From: Telopea speciosissima
Lineage: Eukaryota > Streptophyta > Magnoliopsida > Proteales > Proteaceae
Reading direction: 5' to 3'
Length of the DNA: 64,000 nucleotides
NCBI RefSeq assembly: GCF_018873765.1
Contig: NC_057916.1
Span: 28,123,501-28,187,500, forward strand
In this document: in pieces, positions 55,451 to 64,000 of the stretch
Position numbering within the stretch: the stretch's first letter is position 1
Layout of the letters: the number at the start of each line of letters is the position of its first letter
The notes under the pieces: model-generated
What the model saw: the letters and a program-made list of their open reading frames with translations, nothing else
The model's database searches: none
What the model was told of the DNA's origin: nothing
Made by a program: the position numbers and the translations under genes

Positions 55451-56116
55451 TTACCCGAGTTGTACTGTCTTTGTTGGATCTTCATCGCTGAGGGAGAATG
55501 GGATGAGGTCTTCCACGGGTCTTTCGCTCCTTTCTGTGAGTTCATCCCGCTGGTCCTTAGGGAGGTGTTCGACGCACATCGCCATCCCTCGGACGTTGCC
55601 TTTATTTTGCTTGACGAAGTTGGCGTAACATTCTCGAGCTTTCTTTTGATCACCTCGAATTTCTCCAATGCCGTACTCTGTAGGGAGCTTCATCTTCAAG
55701 TGTGTCGGCGAGATGATGGCTTGGAGAGCGATCAATGATGGGCGGCCGAGTATGGCGTTGAAAGCCACCACCGACTGCACTACTATAAATTTAACTTGGA
55801 TCGTTGCTTGACATGGAGTTTGTCTGAATGTGACCAGTAGGTCGATTGAGCCTTTGATGGTGGCGGTGGCTCCCGAGAACCCGTGAGGTGAGGTGCCCTC
55901 CAGCTTGAGCGCTTCATCGCAGAAGCCGAATTGTCGGTACGCATCTAGCGACATAAGGTCCACGGATGCACCCGTGTCGAATAATACGCAATGGAGGGGT
56001 CTCTTCGCAATTTTCACCTGCACTACCAAAGCATCATCGTGAGGTAAACTTATACCTTCCAGGTCGGCCTTAGTGAAGGAGATCGTCGCCTCCGACTTCG
56101 GCCATTTGGTTGGCAT
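55451..56116 (-). pseudogene. Tat aspartic protease region
   Basis: Minus-strand open frame of 221 codons with VLFDTGASVDLMSLDAYRQF (active site DTGA), then LEGTSPHGFSGATATIKGSI and FNAILGRPSLIALQAIISPT (the ILGRP flap-end motif). This is the best preserved ORF of the element. Its N-terminal side overlaps the end of gag in another frame. Confidence 0.9.
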
Positions 56117-56139
56117 CTCGGCAACCCTGACGAATCATG

Positions 56140-57990
56140 CATTTGCCTTGGCCTTCTGAGTGGACTCTTGTCCGGGCCCTCCAAGGATAGTGTATATGGG
56201 AGCTCCTTTGTCATTGCTCGACCTGGATCCGTCATTTTTCTTTTCAGCTCAGATTTTATCCTCGTCACGCTTGGCTCGTCCATTCCCAGACCTCGACTAG
56301 GCCCTTTTCTGGTCGTGGCCTTCGGACCTTCGACCTCCGTGGTCTTCTCGGCCTCCCTTGATGTACCGCTTCAAGTGCCCTGCCTTGATCAGCTCTTCGA
56401 TTTCTCTTTTCAACTGATAACAATCCTCGGTGTCGTGACTGATGTCCTTATGGAATTGACAATACTTGTTGGGATTCTGAGATGACCTAGCTTGCATCGG
56501 TAGGGGTCGGTGGATGTATCCGCCGTCCTATATTTGCATCAAGATTTCTTTTCGCGACGTGTTCAAGGGGGTATAGTCGGGACTTCGAGCTCGGTCTGAT
56601 CTCTCGGCTCGACAATCAGTCTTGGGCCAGTTTTTCTCCTTACGATCATCAGTCGTCGGCCTTTTCTTCTCGGCTCAGCCTTCGTTTCCCTTTCGGGTTT
56701 GGGGCACCTCGGCCATATTTGCAAACTCATTGCACCTCTCCAAGAGCTCTGCCAGGTTTTTGGTCAGCTTTCGGGCCAAGTCCTTGATGAGGTCCATGTC
56801 AGCGAGCCCTTTGCTCATCGCAATATGGGCCGTGGCCTCATCCAAATCCTTGATGTCTAAGGATTCTTTGTTGAAACGTGAGACGAACGCTCGGATCGAC
56901 TCATCAAGTCATTGCTTCATGCTGAGGAGGTTGATCGTCTTCTTCTTGTGTTTCATGCTACTTTGGAAGCGCGTGACGAAGGCTCGACAGAGCTAAGAAA
57001 AGCTCATTATGGAGTTCGGTGGCAACCAGGAGAACCATGAGGTTGTGGCGCCCTTGAGAGATGAGGGGAAAGCCCGACAAGAGATAATCTCAGTTCCCCC
57101 TTACATGGTCATCATCGAGTTGAAGTAGTTGATATGATCCGTCGGGTCGATCGTCTTGTCACACCGATCGAAGGGAGGTGGCTTGAACCCGGTCGGTAGT
57201 AGCGCGGTCATGATCTCGGGAGGATAAGGGTGTCGTCCGACCAGGGAATAGGCGTCTGGGGTCACCTGTTTCTTTAATCCCTCCACCTGCTCGGCCAAGT
57301 CTCGTAGTTTTCTTTTCAGCTCGGTTTCAGGAGCTCGGCCGTTCGGCTCATCCACCTGATGTAAATTGTCTCGTTCATTCGGCCAAGGTCGACCATTTTA
57401 TCCTTCAGCTCAAGATCGGTTCACTTGGTCGTCCCGTTGAGGTCGGCCATTCTGGTCGACTTGGTCAGCATCACCCCTCCTTACTTTTCTTTCCAGCTGG
57501 AAATTAGACCCACGGGGGCTTCTCGACTGCTCTTCTGGGAGAGGCGATGGGCTTTGGCGCCGGGGGGCTACCTCCTGTTGTTCTCGATGTGCTCTCGGCT
57601 GTCCGTCCTCCCCGAGCTGGCTCGAAAATATCGATCTCCATGCCGCTGGTTCGATCTCTTGCCCGATCCTCGGGCTCCGATGATGCTCCTACTCATCCCG
57701 CCGAGCGCTCCTGTTGGGATGAGGAGGAGGAGTTTTTTGACGAGGCAGATGTGACGAGGCGGCTCGGCTCCGCTCGGCCCGATGCCAGCCACCATTCTAT
57801 TGCAAGTTTCCCTCTACGCGCATCGGGCTGGAGGGGGCGCGACCAGTGGTTAACCCATCAGCCCACCCTGGGCCATCTGGGTCATGAAAGTACGCAACAT
57901 CTCATTGGTGTGGAGCATCTGCAGTTGTAAATCCATACCTTGTCGGTTACTCGTCGGGGCTTCCGGATCCAAATTCTCAGGTAAGGGTGG
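56140..57990 (-). pseudogene. Tat gag
   Basis: Minus strand, several frames. N-terminal piece 57355-57101 has LLPTGFKPPPFDRCDKTIDP and TDHINYFNSMMTM, the start of the retrotrans_gag domain. C-terminal piece 56497-56297 has [20 protein letters not shown] followed by [15 protein letters not shown], the zinc-binding C-H-H-C segment typical of Tat gag. The middle is recognisable only in broken frames. Confidence 0.8.
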
Positions 57991-58314
57991 CGGCGGTGGT
58001 AGGCTCAGCCCGATCAAGTTTGGCTCGACCTGTGTCTAGTCAGCCGCTGCTGTGTCCAGCACACTTCCACCATTCCCACCCTCTGGCGGGGGAGTTGGAT
58101 TGGCCACGGCGGCCATGCTGGGCTGCACACCCCCTGCCCTAGGGGGTCTTCTGATCGCGCCTTGCAGTGATGCTTCAGGGGGCGATGATTGCCTCGCCTG
58201 TCCAACTGACTGTAGCTCATCTCCGCGGGAAGTCGAGCCATGCTGCCCTGATCTCGTATGCACCATTGTTCCTGCTCTTAAAGTTGGTAAAAACGACGAT
58301 GGCTTGTTGACAAG

Positions 58315-58332
58315 TTCCCACAAACGGCGCCA
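58315..58332 (-). promoter_or_regulatory. Primer-binding site of the Tat element
   Basis: On the minus strand TGGCGCCGTTTGTGGGAA begins 4 bp after the 5' LTR. The first eight bases complement a tRNA ending CGGCGCCA, as in tRNA-Asp. The tRNA identity is an inference. Confidence 0.75.
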
Positions 58333-58336
58333 AATC

Positions 58337-59026
58337 TGTTGCATGTGAAAACCTTCGTCACCCGGTTCACCCACAGATGAGCTTGCAAAAGACGAGTGAG
58401 CGCAAGAGAGTCGGTGTGGCTCTGACCTAGGAATCTCCGACGCTCAAGTCAGGTCTCCAGTGCAACAACGTAACAGCTAGTAAAAGTGAGATGAGCGTTT
58501 GAGCTCCATACCTGAGTATTTATAGAGTGAGGTGAGGCGGTTGGGAGAGTCCTAGTATGGTAGGAGTTCTTCTTTTGGAAGGCTCTCTCGCGTAGAGCGA
58601 AGTGGAGAGTTATTTTCGGGGTCAGACTCTTATTAAGGTAAGAGTCCTAATGGGAGTGTGATTCGGTATCATGATAGGATTGTGGCTCGATCCTTAACCC
58701 GCGATTCTCGGATTGTGCTGACGTGGCTCCGCGATTCTCAGCGAGCCGTTACAAAGGCTTTTGTGGAGGGCTCGGCCTCAATGGTCGGCCTTAGTGGTCG
58801 GCCTCAGAGTTCGATCTCGATCTCAGTTGATTGGCGTGAGGTCAGCTCGGGGTCGATGGCTGATTTGGGAGTGCTTTGCGGGCTGAGCCGTGGTGCTCAG
58901 CTCGGCCATGTGATCTCTCGGGGACCAGGTCGGCCCCACTTCCCTCGGTTCAAGTCGTTCCTCGGATTGACCTCGGCTCGGCCAGGTGGTAGCATCTGAT
59001 TGGTGAGGTGATTCTATGCCTTATCA
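58337..59026 (-). repeat. 5' LTR of the Tat element
   Basis: 690 bp, plus-strand ends TGTTGC...TTATCA. The minus-strand TATA box CTATAAATA at 58525-58517 would drive gag-pol transcription. Confidence 0.93.
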
Positions 59027-59682
59027 ATGCCCTCAAGAAGGAATATGCTCACCTTGAAGTGTAACATTTGTATTTCCAGCACAACCTGAACGGTGAGCGC
59101 TCAATCAGTCGATCTCTGATCTCCTATCTCCTTTCTTTATTCAAATTTCTTCTTCTTAGTTTTGGATTTGAGATTCATAATCGTTTTCAACAGGCTCCTT
59201 CAGTCCTTCTAGGAGGTGCTTCAAATGGCGTAGAAGAAGTGGTTCTGGGTGTGGGTAACTACATCACTCCTCTTCCAGCTCCTAATATATTTCCCCAAAA
59301 ACCTCCACTTGGGTTCTAGCCTTGAAATTACCACAGCTCTCATTAGTCTCTGTCGTTGTAATCTCTCTTTCTCACATTCCTTTTCCATTTACTGTAACAT
59401 TTCTACATTGATTTAGGTTGTTGATGAGCTTCAATCCCTTGTCCCATGGTTGAATTATAATTTAGAACGTATTGTTTCATTGTTCTGCAGTGGCCGAAGG
59501 TTATTGGTTAAAGCAGTCATCAATGTCTCATTACACAGGTTTGTTTCCTACGCTTTAGTAATTGTGGGGCAATTGGTGAGCCAGTGAAGCTTGCTTTCTC
59601 TATCAAAATTGAAGATACGGATTTGCTATTTGTCTAATGGAAGTGTAGCTATAGGATTTTTGGGAAGAAATTCAAGGATACT
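59027..59682. other. Spacer between two Tat-type insertions, possible host-gene remnant
   Basis: Holds exon-like pieces. Bridging the Tat element, the plus frame LQALFVKKHNVVCDALKKEY runs from before 47967 into 59031 onward. AACG/GTGAGC at about 59092 looks like a donor. TTTCAACAG at about 59192 looks like an acceptor, leading into VLLGGASNGVEEVVLGVGNY. I do not recognise the protein. It may be a gene or captured fragment that the Tat element interrupted. Confidence 0.35.
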
Positions 59683-60273
59683 ATTGCGTCAGCAAACAGC
59701 GTCGGAGCGTCCTATTCTTGCAAGATAGAGTTAGCAGAGAGGACCGGGTTGTGCCAGCGATTCCACTCCGATGCTTAAGTCAGAATCCTTAGCAACAGAT
59801 GAGAATAATGGAATTCAGATGATCCTATAAGGATGTTACCTCCCTATTTATGGTGAATCGTGGGTAGAATTGTGCTCTAATAGGAATGTGGAGTCCTCGG
59901 AGTGGAGTGAGAGAGTTTAGGAGTGATTTTAGGGATAACGTTTATCCTATAATTCCCCTTGCGCCGTATCAGGCGCCATATGGGCGATAATCTCGGGCCA
60001 CGTTGGTTCGTGGTGAGCTATGGATTAGTTGGATGAAGTGTTGAGGTCGTCCCTTCTTGATATGAGTCAGGTCGCCAGTACTTGGGCGCCTACATAGCGA
60101 TCTCTTGTTTGGGCACGAACTCCGTCCTTGTATATGCGCTCGGCGAGATCTGTCGTTCACCAGGTCTCGCCTTTGTTGAACTAGGTCAGGTCGCTCCTGA
60201 CCTTTGTGGCCGCAGTTCGCACCACGTGTCTATGTCTGGTCCCCCTTGATGAGGGAGATCTCCTGACCTATCA
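59683..60273 (-). mobile_element. Solo LTR of a second Tat-like element (TSD GATAC)
   Basis: 591 bp with ends TATTGCGTCAGC and CCTATCA, flanked by perfect GATAC at 59678-59682 and 60274-60278. The first base pair of the TG terminus has become TA. Layout parallels the 11-kb element's LTR, with a minus-strand TATA-like CCATAAATAG near 59863-59854. GC-rich like that element. No internal sequence remains. Confidence 0.85.
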
Positions 60274-60590
60274 GATACATTGGGCACGTAGGGGGAAGTG
60301 TGTGCTTGTGCTTTATGGTACAACAAGGGGCAAGGGAAGGGGGGTGTGTGCTCCGAACACTTGTAGGTTCTCTGGTGTGCAAGTTGTAAGGATGGAAGAA
60401 AGAGATTGGGACCGTTGGATGCCCTAATCCCTTCACAAATTTAAAGTCCAAAGGTAAGACAGTGATTGTGGGCTGGGTTTATTATGTTTTAGTGTAGAGG
60501 GTAATTTAGTAAACAAGCTAAATTATATGAACCTAAACAAGTTTTCAGACAATGGTATTTTAAGTACAATGATGAATGGTATGTGTTTTC

Positions 60591-60726
60591 CGGATTGAGC
60601 TCCTCTCCAGGGAACCCAGCACGCCCAGGGAGTATCCATTCGTTGGTGTGTGCGGCACGACCAAACCCTTGGATGCCCCCTGGGCACACCCTGGGCGCTG
60701 GCCTCCCTGGAGAGGAGCCGGATCCG
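60591..60726. mobile_element. 136-bp foldback MITE
   Basis: Inverted ends CGGATTGAGCTCCTCTCCAG and, as complement, CGGATCCGGCTCCTCTCCAG. A second inverted pair CGCCCAGGG / CCCTGGGCG lies just inside. Flanking sequence is T-rich and the target duplication ambiguous. It shares GGCTCCTCTCCA-type ends with 10541-10712. Confidence 0.75.
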
Positions 60727-60842
60727 TTTTTTCCTAGTCTACTTTGTTATTTATGTGATTTAAGAATGCAACATGTAAGATCCTATGTGTTTTCACAAAC
60801 ACCGTTTGATTTTGAGACACGACAAGTTAGGGGATTTTTTTT

Positions 60843-61266
60843 GGAAAAATTACATGATTAGCTACTTTTGGGTTTTCATTTACAAAACTGTCCACCCTAT
60901 GTTTGAGTTAACAAAAATAGACAAAAACAAGTTAAGGTTTACAAAATTGGACAAAATAGTATCTCTCCCTCCCACATTTACTTTTTTAGACATTTTTACC
61001 CCTGTCATTACCTTCTCGCCCAAGCATCCTCCATTCCCTACAACCCTACCCTTGTCCCAGCCACCGCCATTCTTTGCTACCCCAAGTAATAGAGGAAAAA
61101 AAAAAGAGATTTTTTCAAAGGGGAATTGTCGAGGAAGGAAGGAGAGTCAGTGTTTTGTCTAGTTTTGTAAATCTAAACTTGTTTTTGTCTATTTTTATTA
61201 ACTCAAACATAGGATGGACAGTTTTGTAAATGAAAACCCAAAAGTAGCTAATCATGTAATTTTCCC
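60843..61266. mobile_element. 424-bp MULE-type MITE with about 115-bp terminal inverted repeats
   Basis: The left end GGAAAAATTACATGATTAGC and the right end (complement GGGAAAATTACATGATTAGC) are nearly identical. The match continues through TACTTTTGGGTTTTCATTTA, CCTATGTTTGAGTTAA and AATAGACAAAAACAAGTT. Flanks are T runs, so the 9-bp duplication cannot be read. The GGGAAAATTA terminus is the same as in the Pack-MULE at 29471-31104. Confidence 0.85.
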
Positions 61267-62422
61267 TCCTTTTTTTTTCGACAAAAAAAAAGGGGATCCC
61301 AATCCAAGGGAAGGCTATAGACACCAAAAAACATTTGGCCGAGATCCGGTAGATGGAATACCTTTAGCCAAGTCAAGCAACCGGGACGAGATGGATGGTG
61401 GCCCCTCCTTATTTTACTATTCCTGTCGCGTCAGCACGTGATCATAGCCTCTGTGGAGCTTTGGACTCGGTCTACACTCTCTCTCCAGCTTCAGGAGACA
61501 CTTTAAAGTCTCTCAAACAAGCTACGCCGCCACACGTCAGCCACGTCACTGCCAGCTGTTTGAACAAAAACGAGTTCAAGCCAGCTGTTACCCAATATCA
61601 ATATTGTTAAGAGTAAAAGCGCACAAAAACACAAAAAGGATGAGTGAAAGTGTCCATAGCCTATATCGGAGGATGGCCAGAGGCGGTGGTGGAAACAGCA
61701 CACGTGGCCTGATCGCATTAAATAAAGGGGTACAAGTTTTGGATTAAGTTACGAATGTGTCCCTTGCAACCCAAGTAACCAATCACAGCGGGAGAGAGAG
61801 AAGAAGAAAAAGTGAATGAAAAATATCCGGCTAAGATATCCACGTAGGCAGATGGAGAGGAGCGCTTGGAATCAGAAGTTGCACTTTTTCTCTCCTCACC
61901 GCTGCTGCAGAAGCCAAAAAGTAAGAAAGGGCAATGCTTTTCAAAGCCACACACTGTGCCACACACACACAAACACCTTTTACTAATCTTACGAAGCTCT
62001 CCAAAATATCTATCCAAAACTTCCAACCCTACTGTACCCCCCATCTTCTATCTTAACCCCTCCTATCGCCTTTTCCGTCACCCGAGACTTGAGAGAAACG
62101 AAGAGGGTTTCTCTTTGTCTGTCTCTCGTTTTTTTTTTTACTTGTTTTGATCTCCGACAAACCTGATCGGAATACCTAAATAATATCCATCTCTTTCTCT
62201 CTCTCTCTCTCTCTCTGTATTCAGGTCTTCAATGTGTTGGTGATAAGGTTTCGCAATTTCAAATCCCTGGTTGCTGAAACCCTAATTCCCGTCTATGGTC
62301 GAACTCGATGTTTGAGTTGATCCCTAACTCATAAAAATTGTTATGGTTTCCTTGTTGTTCTGCTACTTTTAACTTAATTGAATTATTAAAATTGAAAATT
62401 GAGAAAGGACGGCCGCAAGAGT
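61267..62422 (+). promoter_or_regulatory. Promoter and 5' UTR of LUX
   Basis: Contains G-box cores CACGTG at 61435-61440 and 61701-61706. AAAATATCC at 61828 and GATATCC at about 61841 are near-matches to clock elements. An exact evening element AAAATATCT lies at 62003-62011. A (CT)n run at about 62196-62217 is probably in the 5' UTR. In Arabidopsis the LUX promoter is repressed through its evening element by CCA1 and LHY. The match here is by motif. Confidence 0.6.
62003..62011 (+). promoter_or_regulatory. Evening element upstream of LUX
   Basis: Exact AAAATATCT, 412 bp upstream of the LUX start codon. This is the known binding motif of the morning clock MYB factors CCA1/LHY and of RVE proteins, so evening-phased expression is expected. 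Confidence 0.7.
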
Positions 62423-63352
62423 ATGGGGGAAGAATCGCCGATGAACGACTACGAAGGAGGCCTTGGAGGCGGAGGAGACGACGACGACGAGGTCCAGGAA
62501 TGGGAAGCTGGACTGCCCAGTGCAGACGATCTCACACCCTTATCTCAGTCTCTGATCCCTATGGAGCTCGCCTTGGCTTTTAGTATATCCCCAGAGCCCT
62601 GTCGAAGCGTGCTCGATGTGAATCGCGCCTCGCAGAATACTCTATCCAGCCTCTGCCGCCAGTCTCAGCCTTTATCCTCCAGCCACCTAGGGTCTTTACC
62701 TTCCTTCGCCGATGGCCCAAGTCATGACCCTTTGGTCGTTGAAGGTGACGAAAATGAACCTGAGAGTGCCACTCACGACAGCTCCGATGCTCGTAAAGTA
62801 AGGAGACTCGACACCGCTGAAGAGTCAGATTCGGCTTTGCCAAACGATAATTCTAACAATAATAATGACGATCAGTCTGCTCGGACCTTGAAAAGGCCCC
62901 GATTAGTGTGGACTCCGCAGCTTCACAAGCGATTCGTCGATGTTGTCGCGCATCTGGGTATTAAGAACGCCGTGCCCAAGACCATCATGCAACTCATGAA
63001 CGTGGAGGGTCTAACCCGAGAGAACGTCGCCAGCCATCTCCAGAAGTATCGTTTGTACCTGAAGAGGCTGCAAGGCTTGTCCAACGAGGGCCCCTCTTCT
63101 TTGGATCATCTCTTCGCATCATCCCCTGTGCTGCAGAGCTCTCACGACTCTGGTGCCAACACCCACATGCCTCCTCCGATGCCATATCCTGCGCCTTTGC
63201 TGCCAATGCCGGTACTTGGTGTCGCCCATGGTCATGGCCATACGAGGATGCCCGTCGGTAATCCACCAGCCCCTCCTCCTACCTATCATGGCTTCGACTC
63301 GCATCATTCCTATAACAACATGTTTCGTGAGCGGCAGCAGCAGCGAGATTGA
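62423..63352 (+). CDS. LUX: LUX ARRHYTHMO / PHYTOCLOCK1-type GARP transcription factor
   Basis: Intronless, 309 aa. The N-terminal region (1-60) has the family signature [20 protein letters not shown]. Residues 157-216 are the single-MYB GARP DNA-binding domain: [19 protein letters not shown], then [20 protein letters not shown] and the SHLQKYR motif (204-210). The C-terminus is Pro/His-rich. By family knowledge LUX binds GATWCG sites and joins ELF3 and ELF4 in the evening complex, a night-time repressor of PRR, GI and PIF genes in the nucleus. The ATG at 62423 is chosen because [10 protein letters not shown] matches LUX N-termini. The single exon is typical of LUX/BOA. LUX versus its close paralogue BOA/NOX cannot be fully separated here. 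Confidence 0.95.
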   Translation: MGEESPMNDYEGGLGGGGDDDDEVQEWEAGLPSADDLTPLSQSLIPMELALAFSISPEPCRSVLDVNRASQNTLSSLCRQSQPLSSSHLGSLPSFADGPSHDPLVVEGDENEPESATHDSSDARKVRRLDTAEESDSALPNDNSNNNNDDQSARTLKRPRLVWTPQLHKRFVDVVAHLGIKNAVPKTIMQLMNVEGLTRENVASHLQKYRLYLKRLQGLSNEGPSSLDHLFASSPVLQSSHDSGANTHMPPPMPYPAPLLPMPVLGVAHGHGHTRMPVGNPPAPPPTYHGFDSHHSYNNMFRERQQQRD

Positions 63353-64000
63353 CGTTAACGCAAATGATAAATAAAATTACTGGTGAGTTTCTCGGAATTC
63401 ATTCTTCTTCATCTGGTATGATTTGTATATTTATATTATCGCTCCTATTATTCTTTGTAATCGATCTCGAATGATAATTCAAAATGTAGTCATTATATAT
63501 TAGGGCGGAACAATCATATCATACGACGGTCCTACCTTCCTCCTACAAACTCAATATGAATCAAAACTACTAGAGAGCATCTCTTGTCAACTCATATTGG
63601 ATGTTGACACTTCTTTCTAGATTTTAAAGAATTCTCATGTAGCAGAAGCAAAACTTTTCCTTTTAAAATAAATTGGAGAAAGAGAAAAATGAAAGACTAA
63701 AATGTTAACCAGTGTAGAGATATTCCTCGTTCACCCAAAAATGTGTACCTCGAACATGGTACTTGGAGAGGTAGCCAAAAGTTGTTCTTTCGGATTACAG
63801 GCATATATAACCGCTTCCTGACATTTAAATAATGCTTCTGCAATTCACGTCTGGTGCTGTTTCAATCCCTCAAGGATATTTGGGTACTTATCATTCCGTA
63901 TGGAAAGTGCTTACAACAACCCTTTGGGATTTCTGGTAGATTCCTTTTCTAATCCTGTAATATGTTCTCCTCCTGCTGGCCTGACTAGCCCATGATATTA
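63353..64000 (+). other. 3' region of LUX
   Basis: Presumed 3' UTR then intergenic DNA; AATAAA occurs at about 63369. Nothing else recognisable up to the window edge. Confidence 0.4.

Larger units (their letters stand above)
47968..59026 (-). mobile_element. Complete but decayed Ty3/Gypsy element, Tat lineage (TSD ATGCC)
   Basis: 11,059 bp bounded by LTRs 47968-48671 and 58337-59026, with 5-bp ATGCC duplications at 47963-47967 and 59027-59031. The coding strand is minus, so the right LTR is the 5' LTR. A primer-binding site (TGGCGCCGTTTGTGGGAA) starts 4 bp inside it. A purine tract (GTGTGGGGGCC) precedes the left LTR. Order on minus: gag, protease, RT, RNase H, a second RNase H, integrase, then a 3.5-kb region with a minisatellite and an opposite-strand ORF. 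Dual RNase H and a long region after integrase are hallmarks of the Tat lineage (Ogre/Retand/Grande relatives). Stops interrupt every ORF and the LTRs differ at roughly 50 sites by eye, so it is not autonomous now. Notably GC-rich against its surroundings (CTCGG motifs). Confidence 0.95.

Noticed and set aside
1-64000. CRISPR arrays, rRNA and tRNA genes, bacterial operons
   Set aside because: No regularly spaced identical repeats, no tRNA cloverleaf and no rRNA signature were seen; the sequence is nuclear plant DNA. The only tRNA-like promoter box belongs to the SINE at 38199-38339.

Overview
This is nuclear DNA from a flowering plant. Evidence: spliced genes with GT-AG introns, plant-only gene families (GPAT5/7-type acyltransferase, NABP-type Pumilio, LUX/PCL1), and transposon families typical of plants (Tat-lineage Ty3/Gypsy, Copia, Pack-MULEs, hAT MITEs, an Au-type SINE). 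Multi-kilobase introns packed with transposons suggest a woody, TE-rich genome. I cannot name the species.

Four host genes are supported. (1) 2795-4374, minus: a two-exon GPAT5/GPAT7-like glycerol-3-phosphate acyltransferase of the suberin pathway. (2) 20357-38897, plus: a nine-exon Pumilio RNA-binding protein of 1,062 aa with eight canonical PUF repeats. (3) 46452-47106, minus: a small two-exon, probably plastid-targeted, single-pass membrane protein of unknown function. (4) 62423-63352, plus: an intronless LUX ARRHYTHMO/PCL1 GARP transcription factor with an exact evening element upstream. They belong to unrelated pathways and look like ordinary neighbours, not a cluster.

The rest is mostly mobile DNA. 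0.5-1.8 kb holds a decayed Copia pol. 6-19 kb holds several foldback/TIR elements, including a 276-bp hAT MITE with an exact 8-bp target duplication and a 2.06-kb MULE with an exact 9-bp duplication. Pumilio intron 4 (7.4 kb) holds a gag-only LTR element (TSD GGTCA). Its internal region is broken by an RTE-type LINE tail, which itself carries a hAT MITE (TSD CTCCAATC). Its 5' LTR is broken by a Pack-MULE (TSD TTAAATCAA) carrying mTERF and cyclophilin fragments joined in one frame. Pumilio intron 7 has a solo LTR (TSD GCTTT) and intron 8 an Au-like SINE.

40.6-43.6 kb holds LINE RNase H and gag debris. 44.2-45.5 kb holds an inverted-repeat, Pack-MULE-like element. A complete but decayed 11.06-kb Tat-lineage Ty3/Gypsy element lies at 47968-59026 (TSD ATGCC). 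It has a dual-RNase-H pol on the minus strand and a separate ORF with its own TATA box on the opposite strand. A related solo LTR (TSD GATAC) sits 0.65 kb further on.

The most notable observations are the chimeric mTERF-cyclophilin Pack-MULE, the stacked insertions in one Pumilio intron, the opposite-strand gene in the Tat element, and the run of putative glutamine-to-stop changes on both strands of that element.
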